From an uncultured Clostridia bacterium (GTDB lineage Bacteria; Bacillota; Clostridia; Christensenellales; UBA1242), in the NCBI GenBank assembly GCA_930990975.1, contig CAKNRR010000003.1, forward strand, positions 77,037 to 141,036: a stretch of 64,000 bases of DNA, written 5' to 3'. Position 1 is the stretch's first letter; each line of letters begins with the position of its first letter. The notes below the pieces were generated by a model. It worked only from the letters and a program-made list of their open reading frames with translations. It was not told where the DNA came from and did not search any database. The translations under genes and the position numbers were made by a program. This document shows positions 45,401 to 51,984 of the stretch, in pieces.

Positions 45401-47574
45401 GAGAAATAGTTTGAAACATCATTGTTTTGACGATCTCTAAATACAAGGCTCATATACCCATTGTCATATTCTTCTTGGAATACAGAAACTGATTCTGGAG
45501 CAACATTAAATGAAACCGAGAATGTATTTGATGTGCCTTGATCAATTAAAATTTCGCCATCTAATTCTTGGAATGCTTCAGTATTGATTTCACCAGGTGT
45601 TACAGAATTTTCATAAAGCACCTTTTCGCAATTTACTTCTATATAATCCAAACTCATCTTGGCTATTTTATAAGTGAGCCCACCTTGACCTTCTTCATAG
45701 ACTGGGCTTCCATTTTCAGTAACAATAGTTGCATAATACAATCTAAATGAACCAGTATTTTGCAATGTGATTGTATTGCCTCTCAAAGCAAACAATAATG
45801 TATTTCCAGCATTTGTTGCATAAGTCCCTGAAAGATTGCTGTCATAGCTTGTGCTTCCTAGTACTTTATTTATTGTATCAATATAATCTTCTTTATTGCC
45901 ATCGCCAAACCATGCAAAGAAAACAACATCTTTATACATGTTTCCCTCAGGAATTTCTATAAGTGATTGCAAATCAATGTTTTGTGGTTTGATTATTCCA
46001 TTTGAATCATAGTCAAGCATTATATCTATATCACTTGAATCTGCCCAAGTGATGTCTTCTTCAATGTGTTCATCTACTGATAATGTAAAGTTGTATACAA
46101 GGGGTTCACCTTCACCAAATAGTGATATTTCATCGTTTTCCCCTTCGATTAAAAGAACAACTGAAACTTCAATATCAACATCTCTTGTTGATGTTATATC
46201 CCAATAACAATAGTTTTTGTTTGTAACTTGCGAGTATGGTTTATAATATCTTACTCCGTTAATTTCTTCATAGTCGCCACCAGATATTTTTAAGAAAGCA
46301 TCAACGCCTACTGTTGGATCAACACCTTCATAGCTAAAACTTAACGCAATGTTTGGCAAAAGCCCTTCAATAATTGTATCTGATGTTGAATAAATGTTAA
46401 CACCCAAGAATTGTGCTGTTTTGTCATAATCATATTGATTAATATATACTCTCAAAGCTTGATTTGTGTTTGCATTTATTGTTTGACTTGCTTTGTTTAC
46501 AGTGAAGTTTTTAACGCTCGCTGATCCTATTTTAATAGAAAGTTTTGATAAAACATCTCTATTAAGTGTTGATGATGGTGTTTCATCACTGGTAGAAGCA
46601 AGATAATTCAAAATTTGTGAATAGAAAAGTTCATCAGTTAAATCTGTAAATTGATTTTCAGTTTCTATTTGAGTTTTTGCGCTTCTAAATGTATATCCAT
46701 ATAATTGTATATTATCTACAGCTTGGTCGCCAGCAAGGAAACGAATGTTGTATTTATCAACATAGATTGTAGAAAGAATGTTTGTATCTACATTCAATGC
46801 TTGATAGAATGAGTGTTTCATTCTCTTGCTTTCTGCTGCTATTGCATCATTTTTATCATCGCTGTAAATGTATTCACTGTTTGCAGGATAGAATTTTGTT
46901 TTTAAAGTAAATCCTTCCCCTGTTACAATTTGATTTGTTTCTTTATCATTTGAGTTCACTGCAACAACTTTTGTCTTATAAACAGGGACATCTACTGCAA
47001 TATTTAATGAGGTTCTATTTGATTGATTGTCTTCTGTAACAGTTAGTTGTGAGGTTGCAACCAATGTTGAGATACCACCAACAATCCAATCAATACGATT
47101 GTTAAATTCATCTAAAATTTCTTGACCTTGGTCGTCTACCAAATAATTGTCTTTTATAAGAAGAACTTGGAACTCTTGTCCAATAGTGACAATTTCAGGA
47201 ACTTGGATAATACCATTGTCAATATATGTAATTCCGTCATCTTTTACAATTCTATGAGTAACATCATTATTTTCAAAAGAAAGTGTGACTTCTTTTCTTG
47301 TTATGTTCTCAGTTTCTGAATTTACTGTAAGCATAAAATCATCAACCACTTCAAGTTGACCATTTGCCTCATTTAATAATTCATCGTCATATGTAAAGGT
47401 TATTGTTTGCGGATATATTATTTTTTCCTCAAAACCTCCTGACAGAAAAACACCCAAAATAGTTACACCTGTAATAAAGCCAACAGATGCAACTGCGATG
47501 AGTACAGTAAGCCACACCGGCCACTTTTTTCTTCTCTCACCCTTGTCTACTTTTTCTTTCTTTACTTTCTTCAT
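36430..47574 (-). CDS. Giant membrane-anchored extracellular protein (3714 residues)
   Basis: The product is about 410 kDa. A Lys/Arg-rich cytoplasmic start (MKKVKKEKVDKGERRKKWP) precedes one membrane helix (about 18-46, VWLTVLIAVASVGFITGV). The remaining 3660 residues are hydrophilic, rich in Asn, Asp, Thr, Ser, Glu and Tyr, very poor in Cys and apparently all beta, as in stacked Ig-like or adhesin domains. There is no LPxTG, no second membrane helix and no peptidoglycan-binding motif at the C-terminus (DYDELKGQATN), so it is anchored only by its N-terminus. I see no short tandem repeat. Putative roles are adhesion, symbiont contact or cell-surface scaffolding. RBS GAGGTG; promoter TTGCTT-17-TATAAT. 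The frame is uninterrupted over 11 kb, so it is under selection. Confidence 0.88.
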   Translation of the reverse strand: MKKVKKEKVDKGERRKKWPVWLTVLIAVASVGFITGVTILGVFLSGGFEEKIIYPQTITFTYDDELLNEANGQLEVVDDFMLTVNSETENITRKEVTLSFENNDVTHRIVKDDGITYIDNGIIQVPEIVTIGQEFQVLLIKDNYLVDDQGQEILDEFNNRIDWIVGGISTLVATSQLTVTEDNQSNRTSLNIAVDVPVYKTKVVAVNSNDKETNQIVTGEGFTLKTKFYPANSEYIYSDDKNDAIAAESKRMKHSFYQALNVDTNILSTIYVDKYNIRFLAGDQAVDNIQLYGYTFRSAKTQIETENQFTDLTDELFYSQILNYLASTSDETPSSTLNRDVLSKLSIKIGSASVKNFTVNKASQTINANTNQALRVYINQYDYDKTAQFLGVNIYSTSDTIIEGLLPNIALSFSYEGVDPTVGVDAFLKISGGDYEEINGVRYYKPYSQVTNKNYCYWDITSTRDVDIEVSVVLLIEGENDEISLFGEGEPLVYNFTLSVDEHIEEDITWADSSDIDIMLDYDSNGIIKPQNIDLQSLIEIPEGNMYKDVVFFAWFGDGNKEDYIDTINKVLGSTSYDSNLSGTYATNAGNTLLFALRGNTITLQNTGSFRLYYATIVTENGSPVYEEGQGGLTYKIAKMSLDYIEVNCEKVLYENSVTPGEINTEAFQELDGEILIDQGTSNTFSVSFNVAPESVSVFQEEYDNGYMSLVFRDRQNNDVSNYFSVGTAQFSIDDETSYGVITYQIGINTGMNISDLEGIYISQISLKYDNLDDKNIEWHLNITDIVLCVYSPVSTDISITADEIYKDYVAGGQITVNQTLESSGSFNTKIICTGLPTSEANPFTSTDQLLLSLLGQDNSYVIITDQKERTDTLSGSWKFVVWTGDSNAVNLNGQTFTFRQSTNANVSLALETLDGNSSTIKAEGDPNNQYLNMNISSVGITEVRKSTSTDPFAAGDYEVTDVSNIDISKYGAKSAGEQYIDLDTLVQFYVGEDGAKQPYTNIKFQLSQQYLNDTTMNDDNQLLVNLFGKDAMLSLYDENDSLITGLDGENVDADQIIRTLSGKSISKIRINKDFAREHTLRFTISDQGSNGAIESTLNLKLMSNISIAAKNYPDSSTSEPLYAATDVVIDNKVTNNYKDPTGEGTITFGSLFSANTYYIVRSEGDYIAQTDNPGAGNYVAIFTPNSDGQAKINFVDFWDKEDGTFTIIFRPDGDNYFAVSRSISFEITRNLKIEGLDYIYYALNNSVGGINIEDFVKITRASSEDVVDIGEFTAFYSFEEYFEYNGSVLLKNDTRFLFDYNTSELKTNLYVKLNEEDADEKALATIEVKIRLFDFPGSQEEELTEEEYRLEMYQYLANMIASYKLAEGEGQSAQQLQEQSQVQFVNGKGYVMIEEGSWFMNKSFSDNYSAYLILQDLDGNSLSNYYGVTNSAEKTIIDEEGGTTTISGTNITAKNTANKLINGLNEKIYLVMYFGARDESASITSSPAVVYVPILISSIGFDYVNYSANVEDYRKLEIAMTTPEQLLKTGTDNDENKDAKVVYNEIRAGQISQILTEYSFGETVGDEGLFIINDTEITPAIEYYAIDTTGNYKTSEELIKNILMGTEDVGGSAERYGRLSLNHLPTTQTNFYLALSYTLSNTSDKLTFYYLMKVVPDVVVSDAVYAYNGTAEYIDSTVNEQGMIDLESIFSSTTLHENYKRFNISKQFDIADSTELEVQVEKDMKVWLTLKRHNPDNNALETVDGVAPVFKTIAKADENVIIDLNELFVNEEGLDGLVQKDDVVEINIVSGNGSFYYDGLKIYESLKSINEVVSVRIGEDTYYNESEWKNKIDIQFSEDYSQMYYTPIADQEITVSIKHSYTGGLENDQLAIIGGEQYYQFIFNSTTHKYSVKFEATNIKEGEEVDETFITDDLHREYVLYLNNGFSGTEAKDETTQENYREVELNIQLLENYVAGSSEGYTIEWDTLQIELTDGSVAYLPDGTKTEETNPSIYSYVEYDARQENEGKFIIRLNEYISSDREVEFTLYTSQGYLATLRIVLDANVSVTLKNDGIIQGGTTTPFEYSESATNGLFEINGKPANEYTVEATLNENNTGDGHNYVYFSKNAGFVAANLLNDYKVVYDFVITFEGDKTFEFTQEFTLKHNITPKTSVDAENIIAFNTIDVEAYRKAGKELFDDINTGNEYNLTYSGSSASAAYNQSESFSKGKENIIVTNYVAGYTSVELNLTVNINFDDYQDNVVDVTGLEGIPQSQSFVTTYVFRVYPSVQMTPNYPVPDKEQLTQEYIDDKTTFAKVLDNFLFQNAIFSSEARIIFNKAELGNAGQPTNEVPTYNTKITLDGSGSSPKIDPSLLRIAILEKQNASIYTINSENITDAPTSSDKNYNTSEEIPFDANITFKRGTWVSGAGGITFNDNGSESFIKFRITYQNVSCDYTVYIMSNALSVQINNASKYSTVSGSGNNVETIYVDKTSVNNLFAHHRMAEVEMNSSLQAEGSYYMIFTDNAKYREEGQTAHFFASYAQYISKSDAGKKLYLDLGYPMPNFTYVGAYLVSNFDKQLLTTTILNDTNTAAGGAYEDLKGYINCNLIEQVTQTSDSSTKVPATWKDLNKVTNSDNAGQIFTSVKLANRVQLMYGQAASAQTSGIPVAYEKYGTSLNNLSLDSKSITIDTPIETYAFANENGENIPFNKNDGSANAQEPLTAKYYYQASIDIDVENKISSSLNHINLSVNYEYESMVQEFGVKHPTSNTYISSADFGEGKATLTMRTLNYDGKDGRNNDDVIVEGQKELIEKYRTKYVAQEGFKVTVQGGAADEGDVYLQMSAVLNAGGAAYDYTLLPLGADNLGDYVLTEVVYNSLGFTKTFYVVIKIEPDYVVSYGGNEIETDPETGIVSNVGDQIYNIASIAGGEYNEFTLTSTSSQSGYVSVKHKNGDNANIELATSRFDITFMIGGKIVEGVEYNNTDNTAQKLEADLRSGRWIGYDANGYQLSDLQKTEIKDGENIIGFELQGNNSENKLVPVAYLKLANGKTTLFENAKEVIFGSQYFYVTAEDPYGFKYEVYFSLESSYTEPYIESDSIAITEGEYFDISAKYESLTIQTEDADPIDKHYISATPQSAQSTDAYTSIIEISGIEAYLFAENPSKPDPDNKNLPEYLEENTNTKEGYTTTTSTDGSKVSNPGEWTDEDKENYLTHAPMIKYLDIVSVSFYDMNDEELDVVEPTVSAEPGAIKADRYTMATASELYGSYYGYSNRAVYKSPLAYDNDETTTTGVVLANESDGEETEQKDPFYPFQVPRLQKTDIYKDSNSADIQMVIRIRYDKDGVIEFYDLKTNANITREVEIKEQDKAPVRDGDQFIVNDQFSVTTGINETIDNPIYINDTLEVLVNEQSSTSFEITLQRPVDVNANPLQYENVNQTPAVVSISNSGRSYKRTEYISISQYVGVNVNEKDRIVITPRDSNAEFYYVTNNDSGNVVNNRRIVEYNGNNYYLIDPNDNKEENNTFTIESITKDVLYVEDSSLLQARNYHTARKYYVVKVEFKNEDGTSTTNTNFTYRVSKAYNVTGYYYKLERANTDTIMKLLSVNYDGDKGKWYTPFADSGNVQGWTDSFTMNYATNKDFSKLTPDTVKNNYKNYLSFTLDDTDGGSGNASIDSSDYKIVYNSLFVYDEYIKIVIKMRVSGADRDFNTDDDTFIYMDTLRLSWDKDYDELKGQATN

Positions 47575-47612
47575 TTAAGACACCTCATTTTCTTAAATAT
47601 ATTCTCATTTAT

Positions 47613-47641
47613 ATTATAAATTTTTGATAGAAAAAAAGCAA
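47613..47641 (-). promoter_or_regulatory. Promoter of the giant-protein gene
   Basis: On the minus strand: TTGCTT (47636-47641), 17-base spacer, TATAAT (47613-47618), giving a leader of about 30 bases before the ATG at 47574. Confidence 0.6.
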
Positions 47642-47699
47642 ACAAATAATCGTATTTTGTCAATTATTTATAAACTTATATATATTATAAATATAAAGC

Positions 47700-47900
47700 G
47701 CGAAAATATTTAATTTGAAACAAATAAATTTGATTAAATTAAAAAATAAATTATCATATTAAAACATTAAATAATTTTCTTTTTATTATTTAAAAATTTG
47801 TTAAAAAATTAATTTTTTTATTAAATTTATTATTTTTTATTAAAATTCATTCATTTTTTATTATTTTTTTAATTTTTATATATATTTTTTAATTTTAACC
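47700..47900. repeat. A/T-only tract between divergent genes
   Basis: About 200 bases of nearly pure A/T (for example 47790-47890) between the giant gene and the ABC-F gene. It holds no ORF; low-complexity TTTTTATTA words dominate. Confidence 0.6.
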
Positions 47901-47940
47901 TTTTTATAAAATTTGAAGACTGTCTTTATCAATCTTTTGT

Positions 47941-47969
47941 TTGACAATTCAATACTTATATTTTATAAT
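47941..47969 (+). promoter_or_regulatory. Promoter of the ABC-F gene
   Basis: Consensus TTGACA (47941-47946), 17-base spacer, TATAAT (47964-47969), followed by AAAAGGAG before the ATG at 48004. Confidence 0.85.
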
Positions 47970-48003
47970 ATTCAATATGTAAAACAAAAGGAGCAATTAT
48001 AAT

Positions 48004-49584
48004 ATGATACAAGCAACAAACATCTCTCTTGCTTTTGGTGGCAGAGTGCTTTATAGAGATGTAAACTTAAAATTCACAAAAGGAAACTGCTATGGCATTA
48101 TTGGCGCGAATGGTGCTGGAAAATCAACATTCCTTAAAATATTGACAGGAGAAATTGAACCTAACACAGGAGAAATATCTATCACCCCTGGCGAAAGAAT
48201 GTCTGTCCTTGCTCAAAATCAAAATGCTTATGATGAAGAGACTGTCCTTGACACAGTGCTTCTTGGGCATAAAAAATTGATGGAAATTCAAAAAGAAAAA
48301 GATGCTCTATATGCAAAACCAGATTTTAGCGAAGAAGACGGAATAAGAGCTGGAGAGCTTGAAACTGAGTTTGCTGAACTTGGCGGATGGGAAGCTGAAA
48401 GCGAAGCAAAAACCCTTCTTCAAAACCTCGGAATAAGTGAATCTCTCTTTTATAATCTTATGAAAGATGTTGACCCAAAAGAAAAAGTCAAAGTCCTTTT
48501 AGCTCAAGCACTTTTTGGCAATCCTGACATTCTTGTCCTCGATGAACCAACAAACAACCTTGACTTCAAAACTGTAAGATGGCTTGAAGAATTTTTGCTA
48601 AATTTTGAAAACTGCGTCATTATCGTTTCTCACAATAGACACTTTTTAAACAAAGTTTGCACTCATATTTGCGATGTTGACTATGGAAAAATCAATATGT
48701 ACATTGGAAACTATGATTTCTGGTATGAATCAAGTCAACTTATTTTAAGACAAATGAAAGACCAAAACAAGAAAGCTGAACAAAGAGCAAAAGAACTCAA
48801 AGAATTTATTGCCCGTTTCTCTGCAAATGCTTCAAAATCAAAACAAGCAACAAGCAGAAAAAAAGAGCTTGAAAGATTGACTATTGAAGACATCAAGCCT
48901 TCTTCAAGAAAATATCCTTATATCAACTTTGAATACACTCAAGAAATAGGTAAAGAAATTTTGAAAGTTGAAGGCTTAAGCAAGGCTGGAATGTTTAAAA
49001 AATTGAATTTCAACATTGAAAAAGGTCAAAAAGTCGCATTTTTTGCAAAAAATAGTCAAATTTTAACCACTTTATTCAATATTATCTTAGGAAAAGAACA
49101 ACCAGATAGTGGAAATGTATTTATTGGAAAAACAATAAAAGCTACACTTTTGCCACAAAACAACAACGAATATTTTGAAAATAATACAAGTTCTATTGTA
49201 GATTGGTTAAGACAATTTTCTAAAGACCAAAATGAAACATATATCAGAAGTTGGCTTGGCAGGATGCTGTTTACTGGTGAAGAAAACTTGAAACCTGCAA
49301 ATGTCTTGTCTGGTGGAGAAAGAGTGCGTTGCATGCTGGCTAAAATGATGCTCGAACAAGGCAACCTGCTTATCTTAGATGAACCAACAAACCATCTTGA
49401 CCTTGAAAGCATCACTGCATTAAATAAAGGCATGCAAAACTTCAAAGGCAACATCTTGTTTGCAACTCACGACCAAGAAATTATTGAAACTGTTGCAAAT
49501 AGAATTATTGATATAATAAACGAAGACCACTATATTGACTTTACTGGGACCTATGAAGAATATATTGAAAAATATTCAAAATAA
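48004..49584 (+). CDS. ybiT: ABC-F family ATPase, YbiT-like
   Basis: This 526-residue soluble protein has two ABC domains joined by the ABC-F linker and resembles E. coli YbiT throughout (RFSANASKSKQATSRKKELE linker; final DFTGTYEEYI). ABC-F proteins bind the ribosomal E-site or gate translation. NBD1 has a good Walker A (G34-A-N-G-A-G-K40-S-T) and LDEPTNNLD, but its signature is replaced by D157-P-K-E-K-V, as in YbiT. NBD2 has an intact signature L435-S-G-G-E and LDEPTNHLD, yet its Walker A reads A348-K-N-S-Q-I-L-T-T, so the GK(S/T) lysine is lost. Thus ATP site 1 is intact and site 2 is degenerate on both sides. RBS AAAGGAG. Confidence 0.93.
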   Translation: MIQATNISLAFGGRVLYRDVNLKFTKGNCYGIIGANGAGKSTFLKILTGEIEPNTGEISITPGERMSVLAQNQNAYDEETVLDTVLLGHKKLMEIQKEKDALYAKPDFSEEDGIRAGELETEFAELGGWEAESEAKTLLQNLGISESLFYNLMKDVDPKEKVKVLLAQALFGNPDILVLDEPTNNLDFKTVRWLEEFLLNFENCVIIVSHNRHFLNKVCTHICDVDYGKINMYIGNYDFWYESSQLILRQMKDQNKKAEQRAKELKEFIARFSANASKSKQATSRKKELERLTIEDIKPSSRKYPYINFEYTQEIGKEILKVEGLSKAGMFKKLNFNIEKGQKVAFFAKNSQILTTLFNIILGKEQPDSGNVFIGKTIKATLLPQNNNEYFENNTSSIVDWLRQFSKDQNETYIRSWLGRMLFTGEENLKPANVLSGGERVRCMLAKMMLEQGNLLILDEPTNHLDLESITALNKGMQNFKGNILFATHDQEIIETVANRIIDIINEDHYIDFTGTYEEYIEKYSK

Positions 49585-49594
49585 ATCAAAAATT

Positions 49595-49666
49595 AAAAAA
49601 ATACAGGATTTAATGCGTTTTAAGAGTAAAAACTATTAAAAATAATGTAAATATCCTGTATTTTTT
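49595..49666 (+). terminator. Terminator after the ABC-F gene
   Basis: AAATACAGGAT (about 49599-49609) pairs with ATCCTGTATTT (about 49652-49662) across a 40-base loop, then T-run. Confidence 0.7.
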
Positions 49667-49901
49667 ATATCGTCATAAGTCAACTTTCCTTCCCTGCCAT
49701 CTATATCATAAAAAACAAAGTCACATTAAATCGTAACATTTTTTTGTTAGCAATATTATGAACTGCACAGTGCTTAAATCCGTTTGAATTTTTTTATTCT
49801 ATAACAAATAAATTTGAACTCATAAGTAAATTTCAACATCACACATAAACTTCAACATCACAAAGTTTGCATTATGATAAAAAAGAGAGTATAACACAAA
49901 C
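49667..49901. other. Intergenic region without a clear gene
   Basis: The gap between the ABC-F stop (49584) and the next gene (49954) contains the two terminators plus this stretch. A 12-base direct duplication TTCAACATCACA occurs at about 49834 and 49852; I see no coding capacity. Confidence 0.45.
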
Positions 49902-49936
49902 AAAAAAAGCGAGAAAACAATCTCCTCGCCTTTTTT
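49902..49936 (-). terminator. Terminator after the 164-residue hypothetical gene
   Basis: GCGAG (49909-49913) pairs with CTCGC (49925-49929), with A-run on one side and T-run on the other; it lies just after the minus-strand stop at 49954. Confidence 0.7.
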
Positions 49937-49953
49937 ATTTTTTAGGTTCTTAT

Positions 49954-50448
49954 TTAAGAATTTTCGCGATCTTCTTCTATTTCCTTCAACATCTCTTGGT
50001 ATGCTTCAATCCCTATGTCATATTGAACAAGGTCTTTATCCTGTTCATCTTCTGGCAAATCAATAAAATCTTTTCCAAGTATTGGATCGCTTTTTGCCCA
50101 TGAATTTCTTTTAAGCCATTCATCGTGAATAATTGTTCCAATTTCATCTCTTGAATAAAGTTTTTTAGATTCAATTATCTCTGCAACAACTTTACCTGCA
50201 GCCTTGTTTTCAGCTTGCCAATCTGGGCTTAATTTTTCATAAGGTGTGTTTGCAATATCAATTTCAACAAAGTGATGATCATCCAATCTGAGATATGGTG
50301 GAAGATTTCTTACATCTAATCCTGCAACAAATTTCTTATCTGTTACCTTTTTCCATCTTGGTTCATAAGTTCCATCTGCTTTTTTTCTTGTTTCTCTCCA
50401 TTCTTCATGAAGTCTAGCTGCTATTCTTGTCCCTAAATCCATTTCCAT
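49954..50448 (-). CDS. Hypothetical protein with two HxxW-type repeats
   Basis: The 164-residue acidic soluble protein shows two similar segments: ARLHEEWRETRKKADGTYEP near residue 11 and IIHDEWLKRNSWAKSDP near residue 105, each starting with a H-(D/E)-E-W helix. Between them lies VRNLPPYLRLDDHHFVEIDI. The LHExW start and the following acidic Leu-rich end are reminiscent of RyR domains, but this is a weak resemblance. RBS AAGGAGG at 12 bases before the ATG is a long spacing. Function unknown. Confidence 0.7.
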   Translation of the reverse strand: MEMDLGTRIAARLHEEWRETRKKADGTYEPRWKKVTDKKFVAGLDVRNLPPYLRLDDHHFVEIDIANTPYEKLSPDWQAENKAAGKVVAEIIESKKLYSRDEIGTIIHDEWLKRNSWAKSDPILGKDFIDLPEDEQDKDLVQYDIGIEAYQEMLKEIEEDRENS

Positions 50449-50512
50449 AATATACTATATCCTCCTTATGTTTTATTATATCATACTATTTTTAAAATTT
50501 CAAGTTAAAATT

Positions 50513-51391
50513 CTATAATTCCCTAAATTTTTCATTAAGATTCAGTATCTGTTTCAAAAATTCCTTATCATGACTATATTGAAAAATCAATTGTCCTTCA
50601 TTATAACTGTTACATCTTATCTTTTTCGCATCTACACCTATTTGTAAATTTTTTACAGCATGCAAAACTCGCAACATCATCTTCTTTGAATCTTCATCAT
50701 GGACATAAGTTTCTACATCTCTTCCCCATCTTTCTTGTTGATCTTTATTAAGAATTTCTTTTCCCATGCTAATAAGTTTTGTTTTATCAATTTCTTTTTC
50801 GCAATTTCTCATTTCTCTTAAGTTATTATAAACATAACACTCTTCCAACTCTTTTTTGTCTTGCTTTGACATGCCATAATATTTTGCGTAAATAGTGTCT
50901 AAATTATCAATTCTTGTGAAAAATATTCTATCCTTTATTTTAAAAGCTATATTATTTTCTTTTTGTTGTTCATCATTAAACTCTTTTAAAAATTGTTTAA
51001 ATGTGCCTTCAAATTCTTTAATATGAGCATTGAGCATAGTCAAAGCATTCTTATAACAGCGATTTACTCTATTATCTCGGCTTAACCCTTGCCCAAAATT
51101 AAACATATGATATATTGCCTTTTCTGCAATTTCTAAACTTGTCTTTTTGGCTTCGCTTGGAAGTTGGTTAAAAAATGCGTGTTTTACATCTACTTCCCAT
51201 TGTCCCTCATTGAATCTGTATATCAATGGAATGAATTGCAACTCACTTTCAAGCATATTATCAAGTTCTTTAATCAACTTTTTATCCTGTATTGACTCCC
51301 AAATAGGTTCATTGTCTAAAATCTCTCTCAAACCTTGTTTCCAGTCTTCATATTCTTGAAAAGCGACATTTTCCAATAAATAATTTTTCAT
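50513..51391 (-). CDS. Hypothetical soluble protein, 292 residues
   Basis: Largely helical and charged with no recognised motif; it contains an acidic/Gln-rich stretch EFNDEQQKENNIAFKIKDR and C-terminal FQYSHDKEFLKQILNLNE. Start at ATG 51391 is preferred because AAGGGG lies five bases upstream; an in-frame ATG at 51415 has no RBS. It is 65 bases upstream of the HxxW-repeat protein on the same strand, so the two may be cotranscribed. No family assigned. Confidence 0.72.
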   Translation of the reverse strand: MKNYLLENVAFQEYEDWKQGLREILDNEPIWESIQDKKLIKELDNMLESELQFIPLIYRFNEGQWEVDVKHAFFNQLPSEAKKTSLEIAEKAIYHMFNFGQGLSRDNRVNRCYKNALTMLNAHIKEFEGTFKQFLKEFNDEQQKENNIAFKIKDRIFFTRIDNLDTIYAKYYGMSKQDKKELEECYVYNNLREMRNCEKEIDKTKLISMGKEILNKDQQERWGRDVETYVHDEDSKKMMLRVLHAVKNLQIGVDAKKIRCNSYNEGQLIFQYSHDKEFLKQILNLNEKFREL

Positions 51392-51527
51392 ACTATCCCC
51401 TTTAACAGTATTCAATTATATATTATTTATGAACAATAGTCAATATACAAACAAAAACAAAATCATCAATTTTAAGTGAAATAAGCTTAATATCCATAAA
51501 ATAATATTAACATTCCTTTATTTTTTA

Positions 51528-51556
51528 TTGACTTTTGAATTTATTATAACTATACT
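51528..51556 (+). promoter_or_regulatory. Promoter of the T-box/glyQS transcript
   Basis: TTGACT (51528-51533), 17-base spacer, TATACT (51551-51556); start near 51563. The divergent space 51416-51527 shows nothing else. Confidence 0.75.
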
Positions 51557-51562
51557 TATACC

Positions 51563-51836
51563 ATCAGAAGTTTCTTAAATGCAATATTTTTTTACATAGA
51601 GCATAACTCTGATTAAACCAAAGGAAGCATTTGTTTGATATAAAAAACTGATAACAGACAAAAGCAAACTTCAGCTTCCAAACAACCTTTTGCGTAGACG
51701 GAATTGGCAACTCCTGAGCAAACGCTTGTCGGCGTAAAGATATAATAAAGGTATTTAACACTTGTTAAATATAAATTAGGGTGGAACAGCGAATGATAAA
51801 GGTCGCCCCTATGCTTAAGGCATAGAGGCTTTTTTT
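51563..51836 (+). promoter_or_regulatory. T-box riboswitch (glycine) controlling glyQS
   Basis: The leader has the hallmark T-box sequence AGGGTGGAACAGCG (51778-51791) followed by an intrinsic terminator (51805-51836, CCTATGC/GCATAGAGG, then T7). The T-box can instead pair with the 5' arm of the terminator (antiterminator). Stem I precedes it; the likely specifier is GGC at 51706-51708 (Gly), consistent with the gene it controls. Uncharged tRNA-Gly should stabilise the antiterminator and switch glyQS on. Specifier placement is inferred, not folded. Confidence 0.92.
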
Positions 51837-51984
51837 ATTAAAATGCCAAGCTTGATTTTTTTGAGTAACTGACAATAATAAGGCTTAAAAAACTTTATAA
51901 AGGAAACAAGCTTAACAAACTTACTCAAAACTTCATCCAAAAATTTCTATTATATTAATTTAAATTTTTTAAAGGAGCAAAATT

